Assembly (NCBI RefSeq): GCF_964199755.1 | Contig: NC_133906.1 | Span: forward strand, 744,001 to 808,000 | Direction of reading: 5' to 3' | From: Larus michahellis | Lineage: Eukaryota > Chordata > Aves > Charadriiformes > Laridae | DNA length: 64,000 bases | Notes under the pieces: model-generated | The model's database searches: none | Seen by the model: the letters and a program-made list of their open reading frames with translations, nothing else | What the model was told of the DNA's origin: nothing | Part shown: positions 49,421 through 63,065 of the stretch, one piece after another | Position numbering within the stretch: position 1 is the first letter of the stretch | Layout of the letters: the number at the start of each line of letters is the position of its first letter | Made by a program: the position numbers and the translations under genes

Positions 49421-52400
49421 GCCGCGCCGCGGAGGCGGGGGGCGGCGGCGGCGGCCGGGGGTGGTGGAGGGGGGGGGGATGGGGGGCGGCGGGGCGCACT
49501 GTCCCGCGGCCCGGGCGAGCGGCGGGGCGACAGGTCCGTAGCACCAGTGCCGGGGTCGGGGCGAGGAGTCGGGGGGGGGGGGGGGCGGCGATCGCCCCCA
49601 CACCCCCCCCTCCCCCGCCCTCCCCCCGGCCGGCAGCGGGGGCGATGCGCTCCGCCGGGCCCGGCCGCCGCAGCCGCGCCGCCCCCCCGGCTCGCCCGGC
49701 TCCAGGTCCCGGGCCCCCCCCCGGCGCCGTGCCGGTAGGGCAGCCCCGAGCTCCGGTGCGGGGCGGACGGGGACGGGGCCGCAGCCCCGCTGCCGCTGCG
49801 CCCGCGGCCGGCAGCGCGCTGGAGCCCTCGGTCTCGGCGCTTCTCCGGGTGCCCCCCCCCCCAGCCCCCGCCTCCGGTGCCGCTTCCCTCGGTTCGCCTC
49901 GGTGATGGGAGAGCCGCTGCCGGCGTGCGGCCCTGGCTCCGTTAACTGTGTGCGCACCGGGGCCGCCGATGCCTTCCTCCCCCCGGGCGCGTTTAACGGC
50001 GCGGAGAGGGGCTCTCTCCCGGGGGCTGCGCGGCCTGGGGCAGGTGCTGGCTCTGCAGGTGTGCCCTAAGCGCCGGGAAGTTTTGCCTCTTTTCAAAATA
50101 ACGGCCTCACGTCGCGAAGTTGGTTTTCTTTTGTTCGCTCAGCGCATTTAGATGTCTCCAGTCAGTGCACCCGCGCCGTTCTCCGGGCGTACTGTGTGCT
50201 GATCCGCCACCCCCTTTGTAAATGCAGTTATGAAATGACTTCAGTGGGGAAGCGCCTGCCGGAGCTTTACTCCTTTTGTGCCCAGATTTTCCTCGCTGTC
50301 CTCCGTCAGGGCAAATACCTGCGCTGGGCTGGGCGGTGGGGGACCGGCCGAAGACAATAACTGCATTTTCCCGGGGTTGAGATCTGAGCTTACAAAAATG
50401 CGAGGCCGGCCCTTCGTCCTGCCCGAGTGCCGAGATACTGTGTCACAAAATCCGTAGAAGGCCGGTGTGAACCTGGAGGGCTCCGAGCACCGCGCCGTGC
50501 CATCAGAAAGGGATTTGAATCTCTTGTGTTCGGTGGGTTACGAGGATGTACAGGCCGTATCTCCAGGGAATCCAGGTTCCCCGCTCAATGACAGCCCTCT
50601 GCGCTTCCTCATCAGGTTAATTGGTCTTTTGCCTCATTAAAAGCAAGGTGCCTTGTCAAGTTATACTTAGCTCGGTAACGAACGTATGTCTGTTGCATTG
50701 TTGTTGTTGTTGTTGCGTTATTAACTAGGTGTTTCTGGGGCACATACTTTGCCATTTGTGAGTGCCGAGCCCTGGTTTGGAAAGCCAGGCCTGTCCTTTT
50801 TTTTTTTTCCGTTACCCAAAAGATAAATTTAGAAGATTGTGTTTCCTGGGAGAAAGGTGGAACCTTGCGTATCATAATATGTTGTTGAGGAAAATGGGCT
50901 AGGACTGCATATGAGAAAACTAATTTGGGAGGCACTAATTTCATGTGCATCTGTATGTGGGCCATCGTGGACATAGAGGATTTGGCGAAATAGCTGTTTC
51001 AGAGTTAAAAGGAAGGTAAATGGGGGAATGTCTCGGGACTGTGGTCTCATCATCAGGTGAAAGCACAGCCAAAGGTACGGGGCTCGTATTTTTATTTTTT
51101 TAAAGCAAGAAGGATTCCAAACTTGCGCATCTCTGAGGAGCAGGGTATGACTTTAAGAGGAACGGAGGCTGCTCCGTTGTTGCTTCCTGGCTCGGGCCCA
51201 ACGTGTTAACGTGTAGGCTGATGTAACAACAAGTTACGGGGTGCCGTTCTGCCCGTGACACCTTCTCGGAGCTGCTGCTTTTGTGTCTGTATTTCCGATG
51301 GTCTGAACTGGCTCCCTGGCGAAGGGACTCTGCAGGTTGGCGGGAGCGTTGTTTCGGCAGAGCTCTACGGCAGGCTGCAAAGGAATAATAAAAGCTGGTG
51401 GCTGGGAACTGTCGTACCTGTGGTTTGGTTCGGTGATGAAGATTAAACGCGAGCCTCAGCCTGCTGAACTTGTGGTTCCCTAAGCACTTCATGCTCTCGG
51501 TTTGGCCAGGAGATTACTTCTGAAGGTGACATTCCTGGCAGGATCTTCTGATTTGTAGCATCCGAGCTGCTGGAAAGGTGCGTGGACTGGGAAACCAGGC
51601 CACGGTCTGCCTTCTCGCTCCTTGGTTTCTGCCGGGAGGGGAGATCCGGAGGGGCGCAGGGCTGTTTCCCGTTGTCCACAGACGGGGGCTGCGGACAAGT
51701 CCAGAGCTGGCAGGGGCAGAAACGTCCAGGCACAACGTGCTGTCTGAGGGACAGCCAGCCTGCAGCCGTGTTAGGGGTGTTACGGAGCCAGGGGGACGGA
51801 TGCTGAGGGCACTTCCAGTGGGTGGAGGGGGACCTCGTGGCTCTGGTCACTCCAGTCCCGCCCAGCTCCCAAAGATCGAGGCTTCGCAGGACCATCTTCT
51901 CCCTGCTCTGGCTCCACGCCCGGGTCTGTTTTCTAGTGATTCATCCCCTTCTCACGGGCTGAGGCATTGTGCAACCTTGCTGAGGTCCAGGATGCGTGGC
52001 GGAATTAGGCCTGTGGCTGGAGCATCCGTGTCTCTCTCCAAGGAGCGCCTCTGCTGTTTGCACAGCTCGCTCGGAGGAGAGAAGGTGGGACCCAGGCCCT
52101 CGCTGGGCAGAGCCAGGGAGGCTGAAGGAGAGGGAAGGGTGGCGTGGGGTGCAGGAGGCAGAACGGGAAAACTGGCGTGTGCGCGGGGTCTCAGCTGGGC
52201 TGGTTTGCGTCTGCGTCCCCCACCCCGTGCTGAGATCCAGGGAGGGGCGTTCTCACTTTGGCCGTCCTGCCGCCGGGCAGGCTCTGGAGGCTGGGACTTC
52301 CCTTCCTGCGGACCCCAGAGGTCTGCGGCCTCTGCACCTCTGCCCAGCCGCCGGTTTGCGTCCCCCTGGCACACAGGGAGCCGCTGGTCGCGGGGCCCGG

Positions 52401-55400
52401 GATCCTCACCACCCACTTGCCCATCTTAAAACCTCTTCTGCACCGGCAGTGTTACTGGGTTTTGGGTTTTTTTTTGCATACTGTTATATAATGATTCCTG
52501 TTGTCGCTTCTCCCCTGTCTCTTTTCTTTACATCTTGTAGCTCCTTAATTTTGGATGGGCTCTTGTCTCCCGTCTGCCTGCATGCGCTGATCAAGGAGGG
52601 GGAAGCAGGTGCAAGCCGCAGCGCTGGCTGTCCCCGCTGGGGTGGCTGCGTGGCGTGGGACCCCCTGCTGGGACCTGATTTGAGTCCAGAAAGGGGTATG
52701 TGGTCCTGACCCTCCTGGTCTTCAAGGGTCTCTTGTGTCGTCATCTCCTTTCCACTCTACGTGAGCCCGTGCTTCCCGGGCAAAAGACACATTTGCAGAT
52801 ATTTCGTACGCAGGAGGGGCTCTCGCTGGTGGGGGTTTAACCCCTCTGAGCTCTGATTTCTGCTTTCGCAGAGGAACAAATGTCTTCCTGCCTCCGAATG
52901 CAGGGAGATGCAAAGTAGGCTTTAATTAGAGCTCGTCCCTCTCCCGGAGCACCTCACCGAAAATGCCGCGGAGTTCCAGGACGAAGCGTGCGACTTGCCT
53001 GTAGGATTAGCTGGCTTAGTCTGAGCGAGTAATCTGGCGGTGGCAGATCCCCGGGAGGATTTGCGGGCAGAGGATCTGTTGTCGCAGCAGGTGCTTCTTG
53101 TGAGATGAGGTCTTTTTTCTTTTCTTTTTTTTCTACTCGGAAGGCGCCTTGGTCTCGGTGGGAGTGAGGAACGTGCTGGGGCTGTGGCGTTGGACTCGGT
53201 GGCCACACGATGCTGGAAGCTGTTTATCCGTCGATGGCGGGAGCCAGGTTGGTTACAGCTGGCCTGCGAGGAGGGGAGGGAGGCCCGGTTTTGAAGTGCC
53301 CGCGGGAAAACGCAGCCCTCTGGATTACAGTGTAGGTGTTGCTGCCTGAAATAGCGCTGGCAACTTTGGACCGGCAGCTCACGCGAAAATATCCCTCTTG
53401 GCTGTCCTGCAAATCATCGGGCTTGCTGCAAGCGCAGGGGAAGGGGGCGGGTGGGCTCCAACCCCCGGTGCTGGTGCTCTCCCTTCATCCCAGGACAGCT
53501 GTGGAGCAGGGAGCAGCAAAGCTGGATTTTCTCATGCACCACCCGGCTAATTAAAGCTGTCTGAAACAATTTCTCACCACCTTCAGAAAATCACACTTCT
53601 TTGGGTTCGCAGAAGAGCGAAAACTTGCTTCCTTCTTGCCTCGAGTTTCTGCAGATGGGGAACGGTCGCTTGGCTGCAGAGAGCTTTTACCCCCTCGCAA
53701 GGACGGCACGTTTCTGGGTGCTCCCCGCTCGTCTGGCACACAGGATTTGGGCTGGGAGTGGGTGGGTGACCGTGGCCAGGTCAGCTCCTCGTCGCCCAGC
53801 TGAGCCAGCCGTGATGGTGAACTGGCAACTGCGGCTTGGCTCAGCTGGCGCTGCAGGTCCGAGTGGCTTCGGCTGTACCTGGAACAACGGAGGTTGGCTG
53901 CTGCCAGGCACGTGCCGTGTGCGGAGCAAAGCCCGGCTAATTTCTCAGCCTCCCTTTCGGAAACGTTTGACTAAATAAAGCATTTCCCCAAGGATCTCTG
54001 TGAGTAACAGGAGACTAAAAAGGCTCCTGCTTGATCCCAGCAGTGCTGTTTCTGTATCCAGGGCCTCTCCGTGCACAGCCTCTGGGCACCAGCTGCTGCT
54101 CGGTGGCTGTCTTTGTGCTCTGCCAGCTAATAACCCTTAGATACGGGCCCTGAAGCATAACGCCCTTTCTAAATCACAGACGACACCCTGACTTGGGTTT
54201 GGATCTGGATCAGAAACCGGCGCATGCTTGGGAGCACAGAGGCAATACGCTCCATCATCAGGCAAAAAGGGAGCCATGTTCTGCTGCAGCGGAGCTCCCC
54301 ACTTGGTCTGGGCTGTGAAAGGCAAAAGGCACCGTGATCGCCAGGGCCTCGAGCCTTAAAGCGTTTGGCACACCCCAAAATCTACTGCAAAGTCCTGCAA
54401 GGGGTCGGTGTTGGTGCCGTACTGCCGGGGTGAGGGTGCCTCTCCCAGCAGATCAGGTGGGGTTGCCAGTTCCCCTGAGCAGCATGACGTGGGTCCCGTG
54501 AGGAACGGCCGCCGCTTGGCCAGGTTTAGGGCGTTGGATACCGGTGCTGGAGCGCCCCTCGCCTCGGTTTCCCCTTCTGCGTCATTGCGTGTCACCGCGG
54601 AGCGTAGAGGAGAGCCGTGCTGCCCTGGAACAGCGTGAAGGCTTCCCCCAGCGAGCTGTGCCGGCCTTGGGCAGGCAAGGGAATGGACGGAGGGAGAAGG
54701 ACGGAGGCGAGCGGCGTGCTCGGCCAGGAGGAGCCCCAGGAGATCAATCCGTGGTGGGCAGGAGGTTTGCGAGGCTGCGAGCCTGTGGGTGACTCTGGTC
54801 GTCTGAGGAATTCTCACTGCGGAGGAGCCTGAGCGATAAAGTGCTGGGAAGCAATGAAGTGCCTCCGCTGAACCGGGAGGCGCTGGGGCTGCCCGGCAGC
54901 TTCTGTTGGTCCTTCTGTGCCCGCTCGGTGCCCGGTGTGGCAGCGTGGTCAGCGCTGGTGGGGAGCTGGGCTGAGTGTAGCAAAGATGTCAGTAAATCCT
55001 GCCTCTCTCTCTGCTCTCCCCGCTGATCGGAGGAGGCTGCCAGGATGCGAGCACGCACCCTCCCGAACTGCCGGACGGCTCTTTCATGTCCAAATGGTGC
55101 CGTTTGAAGGAGAAGGCGCTGCTCCACTCCCTGGCGAGGTGTTCTCTGCGCGGTGCGATGCTCTGTCCGGTGCAGATGGCGGAGGACGCCTGTCCTCGGC
55201 GGGAGCTCGGGCAGACGTGTGCGGTGAGGGGAGGCTCCGGAGGAAGCTCATCTCCCTGGCAACTTTGGCAGCCAGGCATCTGCTCGCCTACTGAATTGGG
55301 TGTGCAGCAGTGGAACCTCTGAAGGGTGCCAGCACCCCTCAGCATTCGCCCTCTCGGGTCCGGGGGGAGGTGGAGAGGTCTGCCAGCTGCCAGAAATTTT

Positions 55401-58400
55401 GGGGACAGAGTATTGAGTCTGCAAAGGTAGGCTAAAGATCAAAAGGAAGATGAATCACCGTACTGCTCTTTCTCTGCCGAATGACTGTGCTCCTGGTACT
55501 TGGCCGCTGCGGCTTGGTGCTGGGCTGTGCGCTGCAAGGCTTGGCCAGAAGGGTCGGTGAAAACCGCTTTCATTAATCCCCGTGGTCCATCTCCGGCCTG
55601 GGTAAAAGGGTGACTGGTCTGGAGGAGGAAAACATGAGGTTCCGCAGAACATGGGGTCCTGGAGGGGAGCAGATCATTTGCAGCTTGAATGAAAATAAGT
55701 TGTGTAACTCTAGGCGGGGAAGCCTAGGATGTGGTCGGGGAGGGGAAGGATCGGCCCTGCGCTCGGAGGGGTCGGGAGGAAGTTTTGTATGGAGGTCGCA
55801 GCAGACAGCGCTGAAGCTGTTCAAGGGGAGGGGGAGAGTTCGTATCAGGGAAGGGAAAGGAAATGAGAAAATAAGAGATTCAGTGGGTCGGAGGGGGACA
55901 GGAGGTGCTGCCTTGGAGACCCAGGGCATTGGGGTTCAGCTGAGCGGGGGTTTCTTGTCTCTGTGCATGTTAGGGTTAGCCAGCTCTTGCTGAGTTTGTA
56001 GCCATGTCTTGGCATTGCTGCCTGATTGCCTGCGTCAGGGAATCCTCTCTGGTCTCCTTGGCTTTCCTGTCCCACCCCAAGCAATTGCTCCCTTAAGGTA
56101 TCTCTGCAGTCCAAACCATGACCAAAGGGTGCTCCCCAGTATGAATCGAAGGTTGGGACTGGGCTAGGCCTCCTGGTAGTGGCGTGGGCTGAGCATGGCC
56201 CTAGCTGGTGTGGTACCTTGAGGATGGAGGTGGGTGGGCTGACGGGAAGAAGTTGTGTGCAGGAAAGAGGCCAGAAGATGGCAACAGCCCTGACAAGGCT
56301 GTGGGAACTGCAAACCAGGGGTGTCTGCCACTTTGCAAGGAGTTATCCCCTTGTCCTGCTCTGGAGCTGGGCGAGAGCTCTCAGCAGAGTGTTTTGACAG
56401 TGGGTTGGGCAGATACCCCTCAGGAGTGACGCTGGGGTGGGTGATCTTGCAGGCAGGCGAGAGCACCTGCTCAGAGGATCTGAGGGGAGGGACTAGATGG
56501 GTGCTCAGGTCCGTTCCCACGCTGTTGTCTGACGTTGCAGCCCAGGCACAAGGTGCCTCTGCTCACAGCGTCTCTCCCTGGCCAGGGCAGTTCTTTAAGG
56601 TCTCTTGGCTGGGGTTGGTGGCCGCAGTGGTTCTCACCGGTCTGCCCAGCTGCCCCCTGCCCTGTTTTCTGCAGCAGGACAGTGCCATCCTTTCTTGTAT
56701 TCCTGTCACTTATTGGCTCATGGAGGGCAACAGAGTTGGTCCTTGCAGGCAGGAGCGCGTACCCTGGTTTTGAGGGAATGCCTCACAGATGGTGGCCTAC
56801 TGGAGGAGAGCTCGCTGCTGTCGTCTCTGGGCACAGCAGCTCTCTGGGATGGGACACACGCACTTGATGAATGGGGACGTGTCATGCTTGTGACGGTGCC
56901 CGGCTCCTACCTTGCTGACCCCCACTCTCACCCTGTCCTGGTGTGAGGGGACTGCCCTTTGCCCTCTCGATGAAGGTGAGGACTCCAGGAAAGCCTTCCC
57001 AATGGGTTCAGATGCTGGAAATGAGCCTGTGGGATCTGTGGGTGGGAGCAGGGCCCCAGGCTTTATGGAGAGCAGACCTTGGACATGATGGTTGTCTAGG
57101 GCAGGTATGGGTGGGCAGTGCTGTGCCTGATGGCTTGTGGAAACGCTGAGGAGGCTGGGAAGGCTTTGCAGAGCCTGTGGAAGGACACGTTGTACTATTT
57201 AGTGTGAGAGCTAGTCAGGTCCTGCCAATTTGGGGTCAGAAGGCAGGTATTTGCATTCATTATAATCAATCACTGCTCATCCACTTTTCGTAATGGCTCG
57301 GTAATGATGAAATGCTGTTCAGGATGCTCTCGGTGGTCTTGGGGCAGGCAGATGGCTTGGCAGGAGGGTGGGGAGTGGAATTAGCTCTGCTTTCTGGGCT
57401 GTCTCAAAGTTGGCAGCAATGCACCAGCCCTGGCTGCTGCACCTGCTGGAGCCTGTCCCTGTTGGACCCTGGCTCCCTGCTGCTGTACCGTCCGCTTTAG
57501 CTGTTCGGGGTGGGCTGCGCTCGGGTCAAGCCAAGGTGGGGTCAGGGTCCGGCACGGCCTCTACTGTCCGCCTCTACCAATGTAATGGTGGCCTTTCCCA
57601 GCACGCAGAGCTGTGTGGGTGTGTGAAGGACAATTAGCAACACGTTCATTAGCCCTGGAAGTATGACAAGGAGTATGAGTGGGCTGTCAGGATGCCTTGC
57701 TTGGAGGTTGGATCTTCCCCATGGGTCTGCGGGACCGTAGTGACAGCAATAATGGGAACCTCTGGCCCCTGTCTGCACCCGCTGCTCTGGGTGTTCCCTC
57801 CTTCCCACCTCCACCCCTCTGGTCTTCCTCAGCTGCCTGTGGCTTGGTGTGGAGGAGAGGGGACTTGAGCAGCTGAGTCTCCCCCTAGGCTGCTTTCAGC
57901 CTCGAGCCAGGCTGGCAGTTGCTGCTGGGAGTCCAGCTGAAGTCGTCAGCATCCCTGGGGTGATCCCCTGCCGTGCGGGGTCTCAGCTGCCTTCTCCCTG
58001 TGTCCCTGCTGGGAGAAGGAGCTGCCTTTTCATCCTGCCTGCCAGGATGTCTCTTGTGTCGCTGGCCCTGAGCTCCATGGGGAGCTGCCTGGTGAGGCTC
58101 GTGTGACCTAGGGAACACCAGAGCTTCTTCTCATGGGGCGGTGGGACATTTGCTGCCTGCCCGAGCAGCTGCACATTTATGTCCTGTGCTGGAATGAAGT
58201 GGAGATTCCTGTCTTGGGGGAACCTGGCATAGTGAGGTGCTACCTGATGGTTTTGAGGAGACCTGGAGACCTTTTCTTACAGTACTGGAGAGCCTGAGTC
58301 CCACAGACATGTCCCCACATCTGCAGGGCTGAGGCAGCAGGAAGGAGCTGGGGGAGTTTCCCTGCCGGGTCCTTCCTGCAGCTCCTGGCTTGGCTCGGCA

Positions 58401-61400
58401 TGCTCCATACACATGGCAGGAGGAGGCAGTGCCCATTCCAGCATCCGCACGCCCAGCCCTGCTCCTCCGGCCTCCAGCAGTGCTGCTGGGCCCCAGGCAG
58501 ATGGGGCAGACATCAAGTGAGTGTCCCACCACCCCAGCACTGCCCTGACCTTGAACGCTCCCAGAAAGATGCCTTGATGTCAGGAAGTGGGAGTGCAGCC
58601 GGGGTGGAGGTCGGTGGTACAGAGGGATTGCTCTTCTCTGGCACACTTTCTCCCTAGGTTGGTGATTTAAACCGGTCTTCCTGGCACGGGGGATACAAGA
58701 GGCTGGGTTTGCAGGGTGGCTGTCGTTGTTCCTTGGATGTTGAGGCACAACAGCGACTGCAGGCCATGGCAAATGCTGTAGGAGCCCTGGAGCAGACGAT
58801 GCCCTAGAGCCCAAATGGGCTCACAGGCAAGGAGGGAAAAACCTAGAGAGAGTGAGGTGTTCTGGTGGGTTTGGGAGGATCAGGTGCAGGTGAGATGCTG
58901 GGAAGGCCCTGAGGTTTCTGGGCACTGGGCAAGGCATAGTGGTAGATGTAGGATGGCTTGCATGGAAATTAGGAATTCTTCTATACCTACAAGGACTAGG
59001 GTGATGGGAAGCAGCAGGTGTGGGGTCACCCAAAGAAAGTCCTTTTTCGCATGGTGTCTCACTGGGGCCACAGGGAAGAAGGATCACACTGGCCATGCTG
59101 ATGTGTGCCGCGTGGTTGGGGTGCAGCTGCTGATTCTGCATATCCCCAGATACCTCGTTGCCAGAAGGGGTGGGCTGCAGTGGGGAGAGGCCCAGTACGG
59201 GTCTGAGGCATTGCTGTGGCTTCAGCCCCAGGAGGGACGTGCTCTGCGGGGAGGCAGTGACATGGTTCTCCATTTGTTGATCAGGAATTCCTCCATGGAG
59301 CCTGCTCTCCGTTGCCCGGGCCATGCTCCGGAGAAGGAGCTTTGTGGAGTATCCGGCCCATTTCTAGCATCCGGACGTTCTGTGTTGGGGGGGTGCAGCA
59401 CAGAAAGCCAGCTGTAGGGGTTCGTCTCAGCCCTGCGTCCGTGCAGTTGTGCTGGACACGTACAGAGAGGTGTGTTTGGGTGGCTTTGCGCTCCGGAGGG
59501 AGCCGGTGCAGGCGGGGGGTGGGGGCTGTGCTTGGAGATGTGGTTCAGTTCCCATCTGTGCCACTGATCGTAGGAGAGCTGCTTAGCATCCCCACACCAC
59601 GATTCCCTGCCTGGCAAGCAGGAAGGATGCTGCTTTGCATGCTTTGCGAGAGAGCAGGCAAAAAAATGGTGGTGCGTTGGGTTCTTATCAGTGTATCGCT
59701 GCCCGTGATGGGCAGAAATGGTAACGAAGCCCTTCCCTCCCTCCAGTGCCTTTCACTGATGGACCTCTGAGCAGTCCATCCCCCTGGGTGCAGGGCTGTC
59801 TCTGCTGCCAACTGGTCAACCCTGGAGGTGGCAGACCCTGCTAAAAAGGAGGCAGGCCCTGCAGTCCGTGCAGCTGGGAGGATCTGAGTGGGTGTCTGGG
59901 GGTGGAGGAGCCCTGCCTTGTTCCTGGAACGGGTCTGCAAGAGACCTTGCCTGGTCCCCGCCAGCAGTGTGTTGACTCTCTTGGGGTGGCCACCTAGCTC
60001 TGAACATTGCCCAGCCAAGCTCAGCTCACAGCAAAGGTGTTAGATCCACAAAGACATAAACTTGTGGTCCCCAAACCTGCCTCTGATCTGCAGCGGCACT
60101 CTCCCTCTGTGTGGGGGAGCTGTGACGGGTGAAGAGACGGTTTCTGCCAGTCCATTGCGCGGTGACATGCAGGCTTCTGGTATCCAGGCTGTTTTTCCGG
60201 TGCTCAGAACTAGCTGGGAGCGCTGGAGGTGAGCACGGATCCCCGAGGGCAGTTGATGCTGCATGACGGTGCGGAGAGAGGATTTCCCAAGCTGTTAGAG
60301 ATCTGAGCAGCTTTGTGGCACACACTGTGATGGAACGATGCTTGGGCGAGGCACGCTGAGTGGCTGGTCTGCTGATGCTTGCAAACTTCTGCAAATCTGT
60401 AGCTGCTGCACAGGGCTGAGAGATTAGAGTTGCTGTTTTGTGGCTTGAAATGACCCCGAGAGTTGCCATCAGGGCCCATTCCCCAGCCCTCTGGGATACT
60501 ACGTGTCAGTAAATGTTACCGGGAGGTGATGCAAACGCAGACAGGCAGGTTTTGTGTGCATGTTTACTTCTGCAGACTCTTCCCGGTGAGAGGAAAGACA
60601 ACTGCACTCTCCGCCTGTGCTGAGACAGCTAATCCAGGAGCCCTCCTGCCTGAGGTCGCAGACGGCTGCAGGCCTCTCCTTCCTTCCCAAGCGCTGCGGG
60701 CTGAGTCGCCTTCTGCTCCGTGTCATCGGAGCAAAAGCACAGAGACCAGAGCTGTCACACCAGGACAGCACAGGTGCAAGGGAGCGGAGGAAATCCTGCC
60801 CGTGGTGTTGATACACCTGTAGGAAATTTGCCAAGAAAGCGCATGCTGTCACGGTAATTGGGCTGGTGACCGTGAATACAATACAGCCATTGCAGGAAGG
60901 AGGCTCTGGATGGTTCTTTGGGCAGGGAGAGAAAGTACCTTTCTGTGGTGAACTTTGAAACAGGCTGGTGGCTGGTGGGACCCGTAAATCTCATATGTAG
61001 GTGTTAAAGCATTCTGGAGAGGAGCTGGTAACTCCCAAATCATAAATACGTGAAGAGGGTTCTGTCTTCGGAAGAGCAGATAGGCATATTGGAAGGTGCC
61101 GTTAGGAAACTGTGACCTCTTGAAACCTTTCTCCCAGGAGAGTGGCTATGGTTTCCCTGCAGTGGCTGGTGCCAAGGCGTCCCTGGGCGGCTGCAGGACC
61201 GCAGCTGCCTGTTGCCCGTGTTGGCGGTTGGCCGGCTGCGAGCATGCTGGTGCTGAGCTCTGGGCCACAGGAGCTCCCGGGGCTGGAGGCAGCTCCTCGA
61301 GTCATGGTGCTGGGCAGCTCTGCAGCTTGAGGGAGAGGTCTTGTTCCGTCCTTTGCTCTTGGCGCATGGGGAGACGTGTGGCTGTGCGTGCTCCGGTGAA

Positions 61401-63065
61401 GGTCAGGCTCTCAGGGAGGTCACTTCGTCCCTGCCCCTGCACAGATCCCTGCAGGTCCATGTCTGGGATGAGGGACGCTGAGGCTTTGTGGGTAGGGCTG
61501 ATCTCCATCTGGGATGTTTCCTTATGTTGCACAAGATTTACTGAAAGCATCGTGTGAACCTGCTGGGAGGAGGCATGTCACAGAGTTTAGTTTCCCATCA
61601 TCTCTTTCACAATTCGGTGGCCTTTCCCATCACTCTGCCTTCGGGGAATTTCCCACCCCTCTCACTTGCCCAGTGGTCAAGCTGTGTCCCAGAGCCAGGA
61701 GAGCAGCACTGGCCCTTTCCTTCTCTGGGCAGGCAATAAAGACCTTGGTGCTTCACCTCCCGGGCCCATGGGGTGCCAGGTTAAATCTGACCCGAAACAC
61801 AGCACAGACAAGCTCTGCCCAGCCTCTGATTCTGGTCCGAAGAGGCTGCAGAGTCCAAGTTGTCTCACTGGAGTGTTTCTTAAGCGGGCTGGTCCCGGTG
61901 CCTTTCCAGAGATCCCAGCAGTGCAGCCGAAGCCGGTAGCAGAGCTGCTGTCTCTGCTTTGTGCTGAGGGTGTGAGGAGCGGGGTTAGCGGTGCCCCGTC
62001 AGACAGTGGCTCCCGCCAGCTCCGCTGCCTGCCTTAGGCCACCAGGCGAAACCTCGTGCCAAGGCACAGGTTCCCAGGCACTGCGCACCGGTGGTCAGAT
62101 TCGAGGAGGGAAGAGTGGTCATGATGCCGGGCAGTGCCTGGGTGGGAGGACCGTGCGCTGGGCTATTAAAAACTAAGGTCAGCAACCTGCCGGGCAAATC
62201 CCGTTCCCAGGAGAGTTATCACATCAGTAGGAAGGGGCGAGTGTGGAGCCTGTGGAAAACATGTCCGTGTTCCTGGGACAGAAATCTGCCCAGCGGTGGG
62301 GCTTGGAGGTTTGGAGATCTTTATTGTAACATGCACCTTCCAGCAAGTGAGGCTGATAACAGGATTTTAGGTGGAGTGTTTTTTTTCTGGTCTAAACTCA
62401 TCTTTTGTCGGAGGGTGAGGGAACGGCTGCATGGGAGTAATCTCCTGGCTGCAGCCTCCAAGGGAACCTCCTCTCCTAGGAGTATTACTTTCATGGCCGG
62501 TGTTCTTCAAAATAATGTTTTTTTTTTTTCCTTCTCTGTATAGCGGATGACATGGGAAACCCTTCTGCAAGGAAATAAATTCTGCCTGTCACAGTGGCTT
62601 TCACTTGGCAGTGTTGAATTTCCTTCCATGCTGCTGTTGTCTCTCTCTTTTCCCCTTCTCTCCTCCCTCCCACACACTCTCTTCTCTATCATACATCTTC
62701 AGCTTTCAGAGCGATAATTGCAGTTGAGCTAAGAAAAACCCTAACATGTTTTTAACGGTGGCTTTGGTTCCTTTTTCTGCAGTGTTCTGTGAGGCTGCAC
62801 CATGTCTGAAAACTTGAAGGTGTTTCCATGACTTTTTTTTTTTTTTCCATTTAGACTTATTTTTGGAGGAAATTTCCTGGAAATTCAGTATTTGGATGAG
62901 AAGTGGGAATATGAAGTTGTCTGGTGCCACTAAATATGCAGGACATGGTTGGGCCTGCCTGTTGGGAAAGAGTCTCAGCATCACTTGTAGATCTCCCTCT
63001 TACAGGCGTTTGCTGGTGAGACACAGGCATTTTTGTAGGAAGCTGGGTGATTTTTGAGGTGAAAA
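49421..63065 (+). other. NRG2 intron 1 (continues past the window)
   Basis: About 13.6 kb of intron without a recognisable exon or RNA gene. The first 500 bp is GC-rich with long G runs (about 49470-49480 and 49572-49586). Short homopolymer T runs occur near 50798, 52467, 53110 and 62518. Open frames reach 283 codons (51578-52429, plus), with no domain I recognise. Human NRG2 intron 1 is also very large. Confidence 0.7.

Larger units (their letters stand above)
48830..49910. other. CpG island over NRG2 first exon
   Basis: Very high GC and CG density spans the end of the 5' region, the coding exon and about 500 bp of intron 1. It marks the promoter or first exon of NRG2. Confidence 0.85.

Noticed and set aside
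49415-49905. Continuation of the NRG2 frame past the exon end
   Set aside because: A GT donor in the expected phase follows ILCADC, and the downstream text is Gly/Arg/Pro low complexity without similarity to NRG2.
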